From Polydactylus sextarius (taxonomy: Eukaryota; Chordata; Actinopteri; Polynemidae): a stretch of 64,000 nt of DNA. Shown piece after piece: positions 36,575-47,318 of this stretch. The number at the start of each line of letters is the position of its first letter. Position 1 is the first letter of the stretch. The notes under the pieces are model-generated. The model saw nothing but the letters and a program-made list of their open reading frames with translations, was not told the DNA's origin and searched no databases. Made by a program: the position numbers and the translations under genes. The stretch is taken from positions 22,021,047 through 22,085,046 of the forward strand of contig CM028908.1 of assembly GCA_016801845.1 (NCBI GenBank), read 5' to 3'.

Positions 36575-38703
36575 CCTTTGAATCATACTGAGACATTTAT
36601 TTATGCATGTATGTTTTCCATTTAGACTGAATGCAAATACAGCAAATACACACCACCGAGCACTGGGGGGGAATGTAGAGCAGAAGGCAGTGGAGAACTG
36701 AAGGTGGAGGCAAAACAGCAGAGCAGTTCGATGCTGCCCTAAAAAAATTAAATAAATAAAAAAAAACAGAGAGAAAAAAGCTCATATCCATAATTGGCAC
36801 TGTGCTGGTTTTCTGCTTTATTGGGACTAATAAATGTTTTCATGTAATTGAAAGACCAACAGTCAGGATTCAGAGACACCAGGTCTTCACTGCGCTTGGT
36901 GTCTCTGTTTCTTTAACAGGACAGTAATTCACCCTCATGGCAGCTCCTCCTCACCTTGGGCTAAGGAGGAGAGGTCGTTTCTCCTCATCTGCCTCCTGGT
37001 GATTAACAGCACTTTGATCTGAGCACTGACGACTGTGACTCCCAGAACCGTTACCAACGCCGCTCAACATAAGGCACCCGTTCATGTGACGTCTCTAAAA
37101 CTCTGCTGACCTTCAGATTTTACTTACAGCCTCTTCCCTTTTACCTGCAAACACATCCCTGTTCCTGTCCATCTCTACATAATTTACAGAATAATACACA
37201 GACTTGACTCACCACCTCACCCACAGTGTATGACTTTTCCCCTGGTGCCTCTCCCATCAGTAGTTAGTGTGTCCAATTCTACAGCAAAGACAGGCTTTTT
37301 TCCCCTCCCCCCGACAGTTTACAGTACATGGCAACCAAAACAATCCAGTGTCATGTGACCAGGTAAAATAAAATTAAATTAAATAGAGCAAACTAGAATA
37401 TACAAATCATCAGTCTCTGAATCTCTGACACATCAACAGCAGGTGGACAGTTTCAGGTGAGGGAGCGGTCATTTGGGGGGGCAGGTGTTAGATGGTGATG
37501 GCGACAAAGTGTTGGAAAAAGCTCCTTTGAATATCACTAACTGTGTTATAGGTTTTGGTTACGTTTTGTTACGTATGACGGTTCACAGTTTTCTCCCTTT
37601 AGAGGACAGAGGATAAGAATAATCGCTGCTTATTGCAAATCTCACAAAGCAGTGCGCCTCACTGCTTCAGGATAACAGTAGCACAAAGTTAACAATGACA
37701 GCAACACGGCTAACACGGGATGGGGGTCAGGCTCCATCAGAGGGATTCTTATGTTTGATAAATGATGCATAGTATAGTATTAAAGGTCATCCAGGATATA
37801 GGTGGTTACAGGTACAGTGAATAATCGTGTACGGTACAAGTCTCGGCTTTGTCTGTGAGAGAAACAGGAAGGAAAAGCACAGGCCTCACACTCACCACTC
37901 CTATAAATACTATTACCAACTCATACAGCATAACTTAAAGGAGTTAATCCAACACAAAACAACGACAACAGAAAGTACCAATGTTATTCTTGTGGTTTTG
38001 AACTTTTCAGACGGTGCTTGTGATCACTTGTGGTTTTGTTTAGACAGTGAGTCAAATGACGAACCTATAATGTCTGTGGAGGTTCTCATTCAGTTGGATA
38101 TAAACCCATAATGTTTTAGCCTCTTGAACTCGTTCTGGTTCTACCAGCTCACAGTTTTAAAATCTCACTGTCACTCTTGTTTGTCTGTGTTGTTTCTAGT
38201 TTCAGTCAAAAAAAAAAAAAAAAACATCTACACGCTAACCTGCAGCCGTTGAGCAGCTTCCATCTAGTCAAATATTTATCTCAATGATCCCAAAATTTAC
38301 TGGATTTTCCACATTTTTTTTTAACTTAACTGCTTCTATATCTGGTGATCCGGCGGAGACTGAAACGTCCAAAAACACAAGAATAACCTCAACGGTCGTT
38401 TCACGGTGGAGGTCAATAAAATCAAGTAAGAAAACAAATCTGTAAAAACATATCATCATCACATTTGTGAAACTTATTAGATAAAACATTATTCATATTA
38501 AAATTTCTCTACAAATCTTAGAACTCTGCCCAAAAACACGTGACCGGCATTTCTGTGACCGTCGATGGCGAGTAAAATGAATTTAAACAGTAACGGTCGA
38601 GAGAAGGAACAAAAACAAAGAAATTGGGACAAGGACGATGATGTTTTGTATGTTTGTTGGGAGGTTGAGACCGAAGCTCCAGCTGTTACTGAACTGTCCT
38701 TAT

Positions 38704-38738
<35 letters not shown>

Positions 38739-39619
38739 TTTTTTCTGTAACGGCTCAGTCCCGCCATGTCAGAGCTTCTTGTAGATTTCAAACGTGCCCT
38801 TCGTGTCCACATATATTTTCATTCCCTCGGCTAATTTTTTAAATTTTATTTTATTTTTCTTATTTTTTTATTTGAGTCATGCAGATTATAATCATCTGGT
38901 ATTATACATATTTCATAAACAAGCAAACACTGGACATAAATTAGATTCTCTATAGATAAAAATGTAAAAAGCTAATAAGACAGCTGTTTACTTATATACT
39001 GAAGGTGTCACAGCCAATAGGTGGCAACAACGAGCAAAAAAAAAAAAAAAAATGCTGCCTTTTGCCACCTGGCACCCCACCCTCCATCACCAACAACTTT
39101 CCAACTCTCACTCAATCATCCACTGCTCTTATATATTCATGTAATTTGTGACAGTGGGACAGGGAAGTTATCTGCAACCTTAAAATAGAAGAAATATAGA
39201 GGATTGTTTTGTTTGTTTGTTTTTTTGGGAGGGGGAGGGGTTAGGGTTAAAAACTCAACAATAATCCTGAGGGTTCAAAGGATAAATAATATGGAAGTAA
39301 AGTTTCAGACATATGACTGTAACAGAGGTGAATTTAATCAGTCTTGTGTCACTCCAGGTGAATTATCCAATAAAGGACTTTTCCTGTTCCTGTAAAGGTG
39401 GAAGGGCTGGGGCCCGGTCACAGTTGGTTTTGTCTAAATGGGGACAGGAAGTGAGGGTCTGCTGGCTGCCATCAAGGTCCGCAGCCTGTTCTCGTGTCAG
39501 TGTGTACACTCAGTGGGGGGGAGTCCTCTTGGTGGTGTTAACTGCAGAATGGGGCAGGGGACACATCAGCTGCAGGGTCCTTTCATGTCTCACCCCAGGT
39601 CGGGAGCTGCCGGGACCGA
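36575..39619 (-). other. epb41l1: epb41l1 3' UTR (inferred)
   Basis: Non-coding on both strands from the inferred stop to the poly(A) signal at 36596. It contains poly(A)/poly(T) tracts (38209-38224 and 38706-38735) and no supported ORF. A long 3' UTR is usual for neuronal 4.1 genes. The extent is inferred. Confidence 0.5.
36596..36601 (-). terminator. epb41l1: poly(A) signal of epb41l1
   Basis: On the minus strand AATAAATAAA-like sequence (TTTATT on plus) is followed by a GT-rich element, GGCTGTGTCTGG, about 30 bases further. Another AATAAA at 36818-36823 lacks a good downstream element. Confidence 0.5.
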
Positions 39620-39625
39620 TCAGGA
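39620..39625 (-). CDS. epb41l1: epb41l1 terminal exon: Ser codon and stop
   Basis: The previous exon ends QQKAE at a good donor (gtacgt). On the minus strand an acceptor after a pyrimidine-rich stretch (CCTGTGTCTCGTTGCAG) is followed at once by TCC TGA. This gives a protein ending KAES, and recalled mammalian 4.1N also ends in ES. Only six coding bases lie in this exon. If it is not used, readthrough from 39763 would add a 27-residue unrelated tail before a stop at about 39679. Confidence 0.65.
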   Translation of the reverse strand, partial: S

Positions 39626-39762
39626 CTGCAACGAGACACAGGAACATGGACGGATCAAACACCACCACCTGACTACAGCTACAGCTGATACTTGTGTTTC
39701 TTTCTTTCATTTCCTGTCTCTGTACAGTTACTTGACGACTGTTGACACACTGAATGACGTAC

Positions 39763-39879
39763 CTCTGCTTTCTGCTGTATCTCCTCAGTGGGAGACTCTG
39801 TTTCCCTGATAACCACTGCTTTTGTCACCAGCATGTCCGGGTGCTGCTGCTTGGCCTCTTGGATCGCCATGGCAAGGGC
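39763..39879 (-). CDS. epb41l1: epb41l1 exon: end of C-terminal domain
   Basis: Acceptor tcttcag, donor gtacgt, 117 bp, phase 0 at both ends. It encodes ALAMAIQEAKQQHPDMLVTK, then AVVIRETESPTEEIQQKAE. The QALA.AI.EAK.QHPDM.VTK block is the signature of the 4.1 C-terminal domain. In the family this domain binds partners such as NuMA and membrane receptors. Confidence 0.95.
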
Positions 39880-39992
39880 CTGAAGACACAAAATATAGAC
39901 ACATGGGTCATAAACCTAAAATATTAGCTTCCATTGCGTTATGGCTCCTGAACACACAGTGTGTGTGTAATCACTGCCATACTCATCCTCAC

Positions 39993-40073
39993 CTGATGTT
40001 GGTCAACATCGTCATCCCCGGTGATTATGATCCTTTTCTCAATCCTGGTCTCTGAGTAGCCTCCTTTCACAGT
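39993..40073 (-). CDS. epb41l1: epb41l1 exon: C-terminal domain core
   Basis: 81 bp, acceptor gttcag, donor gtgagg. It encodes TVKGGYSETRIEKRIIITGD, then DDVDQHQ. TVKGG.SETRIEKRI.ITGD is nearly invariant in 4.1 proteins. The usual DQDQ or DHDQ reads DQHQ here, a minor substitution. Confidence 0.95.
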
Positions 40074-40284
40074 CTGAACACACAAAATATTTATTTAAAA
40101 TTTTATATGGAGACAGATTGAATCTTTTTTGTTGGTTTACAGTATAAAACTCTTGTTGCTGTGAAGTCAACTGGAGTTTCTAACACAGTTAAATATTAAC
40201 TTTGGTCCAACATTAGAACAAGAGTGGACCATAATGTGATGTTATGTAATGTGATGTAACCAAGGGAACAAATTAGTCGTCAAC

Positions 40285-40380
40285 CTTAGTAACTTGAGTT
40301 GTGGTTGCTGAGGTGACGTTCTCGGCAGTGATGGTCAGCGGCGACACAACGGATTCCCTCCCCATGGAGCTGGCTTTTAC
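40285..40380 (-). CDS. epb41l1: epb41l1 exon: start of C-terminal domain
   Basis: 96 bp, acceptor gctgcag, donor gttgac (weak at +3). It encodes VKASSMGRESVVSPLTITAE, then NVTSATTTQVTK. The Ser/Thr run ending in T..VTK directly precedes TVKGG, as in all 4.1 proteins. Confidence 0.92.
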
Positions 40381-41123
40381 CTGCAGCACATTGATTAAAT
40401 ATCACAAGTCTGAAGCAGGATATTTGGAAGGAAATGCTGTCACCTGTCTGAAGCAGAGTGGAAAAAAAACACACACAGCCACTATGGGGCAGCAAGGAGC
40501 TTTACAATGGCCGGTATGAAGTGGCAGTAATTGGTCAAGGATTGTGGAGGAAGCGGATTCACACAATGATTCATCAGTGTAATGAGTGTCAGACACTTCC
40601 TCACTTCCTGTGCACTCAGAGACTTCAGAGACATAGAAGTATTTCTCCATTAGAGAGACACTGCAGTGCATTATTAGTGACCTTCTATAATGTCAGGGGA
40701 CTCACCAGAAAGTGTTTTTTTTTTAATGGTCCAGGATTTTTAATCCTGAGTGTCAAGTTCCAATTACATTTCCCATAATGCAACTTGATTGTTTTAGGTC
40801 TTTCTTGACTGGTCACATCTGTCATCTTGCTCATCTTTTCACCTAAACATTGTCTTTCACAGTCTTTGTTTTATAAAACATCCAAGTCATTATCACGACA
40901 TCTAACACCAGCATTGTTGCAGTGAAACACTCAACACTCAACATTTAACTCTCACACACTGATCACCGCTCGGTTACGTTCCACTTTAATATTATTCATT
41001 TTTATATCTTTTTAGAGGGGAAATCAAATAAAGGCAGACCGGGGAGGCACAATGGCTGCAGTTTCTTTTCTGCCACACACACACACTGTCATATTGATGT
41101 ATTCCCTCTATAAAGATACTTAC

Positions 41124-41183
41124 AGGGGAGCCATTTTCTTTAAGGGCAGCAGGAGCCTCCCGCGGGCTGACAGCTCTGTAGTT
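41124..41183 (-). CDS. epb41l1: epb41l1 small cassette exon (60 bp)
   Basis: Acceptor tccttcag, donor gtaagt, phase 0 at both ends. It encodes NYRAVSPREAPAALKENGSP. No specific domain is recognised; it belongs to the variable U3 region. The exon is supported by consensus splice sites and an open frame between conserved neighbours. Confidence 0.82.
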
Positions 41184-42466
41184 CTGAAGGAGAGAGAGAC
41201 ACAGTCATGAGTCTGATAATTTCATTTATCTGTTAAGAAAATCTATTAGAAAATGACTTGAATGATTAAAGAAGGAACACAAACAGATGTAAAGTCACAT
41301 CCAGTGACAGTGAGATGGAGGATGAGTTCATCACGACTGTCTGTGGATGCCTAGAGTTGAACATTATATTAACAGAACAATAAAGGAGAGACCTTGTAGA
41401 AAAAAGTATATGACATCAATAATTCAGTGGCTCATGTACTAAACATTTGAGCAGGTGTACATGTACATTTTTCTAATTAGAATCATAGATTTCCAGTTAT
41501 TCCAACACCATGTGAACACATTATTTGCTCACACTTGGTGACACACTAGCAGATAAACTGCTTTAACAATGAAATTCAACAAATTCAACTTAATATTAAA
41601 TCAGTTATTCCTGTGCCTTTTCTGAAATAACAAGTCGGGATGATCTGTGGCAACACCAGTAGAAAGTAGCACACTGGTTGTCTGAGTGATGGATCATGTT
41701 TTCTTGCTTTACTTTGAGGTAAAATATTGAATCTGTAATGTGGTGGAGGCGAATCAGAGCAGTATTTTTTCTAAAATCTGAACACGTTAAGTGAACATGC
41801 ACCAGTGAAAGTTACAGCAAATGTAGATTAAATACGTCTGTGTAGCAACAACAGTGTGATACCGCTTGAATTAGTAAGAGGAAGTGATCGTTGTTCTCGC
41901 CAGAAAACATCACTAATCAATATTTTATAACCACAGTTGATCAAATGACTTTGTGTAATGTGACAGACCCGCAGAGAATTATCGCCCAGCTCTGCAGTTC
42001 CTCTCAGCTCTGCTCTTCTATCTTCATACACTTTCACTTTTGTGGATCACATTCATCGCTCTCAGTAAAGTAAACACAGACTATCAGCTATTAACTGCAG
42101 TGACGTAATGGACTATATGCATAGTCAATAAATCTTAGTATGGCTATATTCAGAGGAGAGTAAAATCAGAATAAATTCACTGCAGGGAGTTAGAGACCAT
42201 TTTGTATTGACAACATGTCACAGCCATGTGACAGTTGGACCAATAACAATCAGTGGCCATTAGATCATTTGTTCCAAATAGTTTTAACAACAAACTGCAG
42301 CTCAAACAAAAGCCCATGAGTGACAAAAAGGTAGGTGCTGAAATGTCTCCCTCTTCTGGATGAATGACGTCACTGCAGCAGAGCTTTGTCTGCTTATAGA
42401 TGATGTCATCCTCCATTTACTGCACACACACGCACACACACACACAGACACAGTACCGTGGCTTAC
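41184..42466 (-). other. epb41l1: epb41l1 intron
   Basis: A 1.3-kb AT-rich intron with a short CA run near 42425-42445. I see no other feature. Confidence 0.7.
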
Positions 42467-42559
42467 TCTGACATCTTTTTGAAAATTCGCCTCAACACTG
42501 ATGTGGCTCTTCAAAGGCAGCTTCTCTACATCACTGGCTGAGCTCATCCGCACCATTAG
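42467..42559 (-). CDS. epb41l1: epb41l1 candidate cassette exon (93 bp)
   Basis: Open for 31 codons with phase 0 at both ends, acceptor tttagccactcag and donor gtaagc. It encodes LMVRMSSASDVEKLPLKSHI, then SVEANFQKDVR. I do not recognise a mammalian counterpart, so it may be fish-specific or alternatively spliced. The combination of both splice sites, length and frame makes a chance ORF less likely. Confidence 0.68.
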
Positions 42560-43899
42560 CTGAGTGGCTAAAGAAACCAGCCATGATTGCGTTTTAACAA
42601 GGCACCTGTGGGACTACCAGCCAACGCTCAAATCTTCGCCTACGGAGATGAATGGGATTCGCACCTGCTTTCATCACCCTCATTAATACCACCTTCAATA
42701 CTTTAATCACTCCATAATGATGCTATTATGTCATCAGTGTCTGGGGAATATGGCCATCATGTCACCAAAAACCTAAAAAAAAAACTTTCTCCTCCAATCA
42801 ATTCTAACTCTAGAGCTGCAAAAACACTGCAGTCTGTGTGCTGGGTAGTCACTGATACTGTGGTGAGTGCTGTCCTCATTTGCCCTTTTTAACAGAACTT
42901 GAATGTATGTAACAAGAGAACGAACACTAGAAAACAAATCAGTTTGATATATAATGAACCCAAAAATGTTCAAACAAGTGCTAATTAGGCATGTTAGGGT
43001 TTTACTGGAGTTAAGACAGAAGTTTTTCTTGAAAGAGACAAGTCTTTAAGAAACTCTTGAAGACAGGAAGTGATTCCCCTGCTATGATACCACAATGTTG
43101 ATTGTGTCATGTGCTGGGATGATGATGTTAGCTGACGTTACTTGGAGGAACACAGTGGATAAGAGAGAACAACAACAAGTCTATATGGTTTAGTTGATGT
43201 ACAATAGATCCAGGAGTGTCTGTGTAGGCTGAATGTGCAACTTGGATTGAGTCATGTGCCATGTGAGCCATGTGGATGTCAACGCACAATGCAGTGTGTG
43301 CCCTGGATCATGTGTAGGAGTTTCACTGTGTGTGTGAAGGGGCATTGCAGTAGTCAACGTGGGACACAACTATGGACTCTACCATGAGTTGAGTGGTGTA
43401 CAGAGTGAGACAAGAAAAGATTTTTTCTTATGTTGCAGCATGATTGCTAACATCTAAAATAACGTATCATTTCTGTCACCACCCAAACCGAGCAACACTT
43501 ATTTTTCAATTTTCAGTCTTCACGTTAGGCTAAGCTAAGCTAACTGGATGTTTGATGTGGCGAAGTCTATTAAAACTGACAGACAAAGTCTATTAGAACA
43601 GTGAGCATAGAGTTGATCTTCTCATTTAACTCTCAATGAGAAGACAAATAAGGCAAAGTATTTTTAACTAATGTTAAGCCCGAATAAAAACATGTGGCAG
43701 CACTAATTAAATCAAAAGTAGTGGAGATTATATCGTAATTAACTGATGTTTAAAAAGAGTTTTCTGTGTTCATCTATATCATCAAGAGGATTAAGAGCAG
43801 TAAATTACAACAAGAGAGAGAAAACCAAAGGAATGAGCTTGGATTTAGAGCAACATACTGTTCATATTTCTTATACTTTATATGTCATTGTTGATTTAC
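42560..43899 (-). other. epb41l1: epb41l1 intron
   Basis: No exon or clear repeat is seen. Confidence 0.7.
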
Positions 43900-44019
43900 C
43901 TGTGGTGAGATATTCATGATGACCTCTGATCCATTCGTGTGCGTCTCCGTCTTGGTGTCTGCCCTCTTCAGCATGTGGGCCACAGTCACAGCATTGGGGT
44001 CTTTCTTTGCCACAGGAGG
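43900..44019 (-). CDS. epb41l1: epb41l1 exon, variable U3 region (120 bp)
   Basis: Acceptor ttgatgcag, donor gtaaat, phase 0 at both ends. It encodes PPVAKKDPNAVTVAHMLKRA, then DTKTETHTNGSEVIMNISPQ. The KTET stretch resembles the region before the C-terminal domain in 4.1N. The function of this segment is not known. Confidence 0.87.
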
Positions 44020-44418
44020 CTGCATCAAAAAAACAAAGAGTACAGTAATGTCAGTCAGAGTGGAGCAGTTTCTTCACAGCAAGCCCTCGGGGAAACAACC
44101 CACTGCTTCTTTTTTTTTCGCAACAACGCATCCGAATGCTGTTAACTTAAAGGAACAGCTGTTAAAGACCAGTTTTTATTGCAGTGGATCTAAACATGTA
44201 ACTGAAGATGCGGCGGTAAAGAAATTAAAAGAAACACTGATGCATCGGACAAAAATAAAAGCAAGGATAAAAAGGCATAAATAAAAGCATTGACAAAAAG
44301 AATACAATGTGCACTTTAAATAAAATTAAACAAAATGAAACTGAATTCAAACAAATGGCAAATGGTCCAACTGAAAAAAATGGCACCGGGTCCAATCAAG
44401 CAGAGTGAGTCCAGTGGT

Positions 44419-44442
44419 TGATGATGATGATGATGATGATGA
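44419..44442. repeat. (GAT)8 microsatellite
   Basis: Short trinucleotide run in the intron just beyond an epb41l1 donor. Confidence 0.9.
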
Positions 44443-44466
44443 CGAAGAACACACTCATCTGTCTAC

Positions 44467-44826
44467 CTCGTGATGCGTCCCCTCCTCAGGAAGCGTCTCC
44501 TCTATGGGAGACTTGTCCCGTGAACCCATCAGACGAGCAGAGTAGAACCTGGATGTCTCCTCAAAGTCGTCGCGGCCCACCTCGAGCTGTTGCTCCCTCT
44601 CTCCCAGCTCTGACATTCCTCTGGAGAAATCCTCCATGCCGGAGTGCAGATCGGTGATGATGGTGAAGTCCACCTCGGCCTCCAGGCTGGACGTGGAGCT
44701 CACCGTCATGCTGGAGCACTTGCGCTCAATGCCCAGGTGGCTTTCCCTCATGCAGGACACAGTGTCGCGATCCTGCTCTTCCTCGCAGGCGGCGCTCGGC
44801 TGTGGCCTCCTGTCGATAAGCTCCTT
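44467..44826 (-). CDS. epb41l1: epb41l1 exon: conserved U3 block (360 bp)
   Basis: Acceptor cgccaccag, donor gtagac, 120 codons, phase 0 at both ends. It starts KELIDRRPQPSAACEEEQDR and contains HLGIERKCSSMTVSSTSSLE, AEVDFTIITDLHSGMEDFSR and a charged tail ending EEGTHHE. The IERKCSS.TVSSTSSLEAEVDF block is diagnostic of 4.1N as I recall it. It is rich in Ser and acidic residues, so probably disordered and phosphorylated (inference). Confidence 0.95.
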
Positions 44827-45364
44827 CTGGTGGCGTGCACACAGACAGGGTCACAAAGCGAACTTAACTGGAGATGAATGAATGAGGAGGAAGTGAAGAG
44901 GAGGATGTATTGAATGGGATGGAAGTATCATCTTTGCTGGGGTTCGTGGACAATCCAAAATCAAATCCATTGTACTTTACACAAGAAATGAATCTTGATT
45001 ATACATAGGACATTATAGCACATGGACATGCTGTCATGTCAGAGACAAACAGATAATCAACCTAAAGAGCATAAAATGCTGGCAGCACAACCTGAGACAG
45101 CACATCTACAGTAACTCCACTCATATTAATTACAAGCAGTTGCTAATTAGATCAGAGAAAAAAACTGGATCAAGCACAAACCCACACATTCACTTCAAAC
45201 TCATCATGTTGATGGATGAGCGTGGTAAAAAAGTGGCTCACTTAACGTTTTATAGTTTTTCGACTATTTTGCTACGAACTGGAGAAACTGGTACAGTCAC
45301 TCAGGCAGGAAGTAATATGACGGGTGGAGCGATACGATGGAGGGTTTAAATACAAATGAATAAC

Positions 45365-45415
45365 CTTGAAATCAGCAAACGGCTCTTCATAAATGGCAGG
45401 AGTAGAGACAGGCTC
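45365..45415 (-). CDS. epb41l1: epb41l1 microexon (51 bp)
   Basis: Acceptor cctctgcag, donor gttatt (non-consensus at +3), phase 0 at both ends. It encodes EPVSTPAIYEEPFADFK. The short tyrosine-containing acidic segment could be a regulated cassette. The exon is supported by its frame and splice sites only. Confidence 0.78.
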
Positions 45416-47318
45416 CTGCAGAGGGGGAGAGAGGAAGCAGAGAGGAAGGAAAAGAGAAGAAAGTGCATCTGAAGGTTAGAAGTGATGATAAAGCAGACAC
45501 ACACACAAACACACACAGAAAAGTTTACAAACTAAAACCTGGTAACATGAGCTCAGTGAGTCCTTAACCTAAACTGGGATCCTAGTGTTCAGTCCAAATA
45601 TGAGTGTAACCAAAACAATTTGAGGAGAAGCTAAAAGGAGCTGAAAACATACATATTTTTTTTTAACTGAAACCCAAGTTTAGGTGAGAAATTTCAGCCA
45701 GATCCAGTCTGAGCCCACTGGGTTTGTTCTGATCAAGTCAGGTCCAAATGGATTCAGGCCTAAATTTCAAGAACTATGCTGTAATGACTTAACATTACAA
45801 CACAGTTTATAGCACAGAGAAGTGACAGAGGTGAGTTTACTGTAACGAAAACGACACGTGTAGCCAGATTTATTTGTTAGAATTAGCAGAGTAGCACAGG
45901 AGAAGAGACTCATGCAGTTGTATGATGAGCAGGTTTTTCAGCGTCAGCAGCAGCCACTCTTTGACCAGCTCACAGCTTGTGGCATCACTACGCACTTTGA
46001 ATTTCAACAAGACAGCGTTCAGATGTTGTCAGATAATATTGTTAAAAGTCCAATCAAAGGTGCGCGGGTGCATTACAAAGCCTGTAAAGATGAGTGTGAG
46101 AGAGGGTCGGCAGGTTGCGGAGCAGCCGCCTGATATTTTCCCACACACCTCTCCCCGAGTTCAATCAGATGTGGGTGTGATTGTCACTCGCTGGTGAGTT
46201 ATGTTTTGGCCCTCCCATCCCCCCAACACACATTTTCCCATGCCCGTTTAATCCAATATATGCACGAGCTTGACTCAGATGAAAAGGTGGGGAATGATGA
46301 AAGCTGTCTTGTCTATTCACTTCAAATTCCTTTCATTCCAATGCCAAAACACGTGCAAGCTCTTAATGATAGCAACAGTGAAATGAAAGCAGCAAATCTG
46401 ACTGTGTCGGGCACTGAGCTGCGGCGTCTGTGCCTGATGGCACCTCACAGTTGGAGGAAGTGGAAATGTGTTTGCAGCTTTCTGCCCAGGTGAGTTTGAG
46501 TGTGTGTATATGTGAGTGGAGGTGGGATAATTCATCTCATTTATGATCTGTTATCACCAATCAAGTGATATTTTGTTAATTCTGTTGATGTAGCGTCTCA
46601 GTCATTTGTGCCCAAACCAATTCTATACTCCATTTATCTCTAATTTTGGGAGGTAATAGCTGTCTGTAACAACCTGATGGATGACAGTGTTTCACCTTTT
46701 CTTCCAGATATAACTGATCCAATTTGTAACATTAGCATGCAATGTATTGTTTGGTTTTCTGTGTTTTCCAGTTTGAAAATGGCATGGAGACTTGCAAAAA
46801 TCAGTAAATCAGAGCAGTGATGATAGGTGAACCGTTTTCTTTCCTTCCTGCACTCTGACAAGAGAACGACGTGAGCTGGAAGGAAATTTGTGGCTCAGAA
46901 GTTAGAGAGAGCAAATACAAACCAACAACCAAAATATGAGATATAGGTTTGTGTCTTTTTTTAAACTTTCACAGTCAGTGGTTGAGCTGTGCAGATTTGC
47001 CAGACTGTGTTGGTGTTGGTGGTGCATGTTGAGGGCAATAGGAAAGGGGGGAGAAATTGAGGTTGCCGCATGGTGGGGGAATGTCCAAAATGTTTGTTGT
47101 TGTTTTTTTTTTTTTTTTTTTGATTTTGACCACAAGACGGAGCAAAATTAAGCGCTCCGCCTGCTCTTCACACAGGCACGAACAGTTAAGATGGATGAGT
47201 GCTTCAAGTCACTGAGAGAAAACGGGAGTAAAAAAAGTAAAATGGCGTGCGAGTCTGTCTGAAGCTCATGCGATGCTTTACTTCCAATGACTGAATAGCA
47301 GATGCCAAGCAGAGTTAC
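45416..47318 (-). other. epb41l1: epb41l1 intron
   Basis: A 1.9-kb intron. A poly(T) tract lies near 47104-47122. Several short plus-strand ORFs here have no recognisable product. Confidence 0.7.

Larger units (their letters stand above)
35640..36575. other. intergenic region between convergent genes
   Basis: About 0.9 kb between the two inferred 3' ends. It begins with a fragment like a common fish repeat terminus (GGCAACTTTATTTGGTACACC near 35697) and carries AT-rich simple sequence at 36140-36210. Two CTCF-type motifs lie at 36340 and 36387. There is no coding evidence. Confidence 0.6.

Noticed and set aside
47148..47318. Extension of the long minus-strand ORF beyond the giant exon
   Set aside because: A consensus-like donor (TCG|gtaact) follows AAKKRHS. 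The sequence after it has no conserved character and the downstream exon continues in frame.
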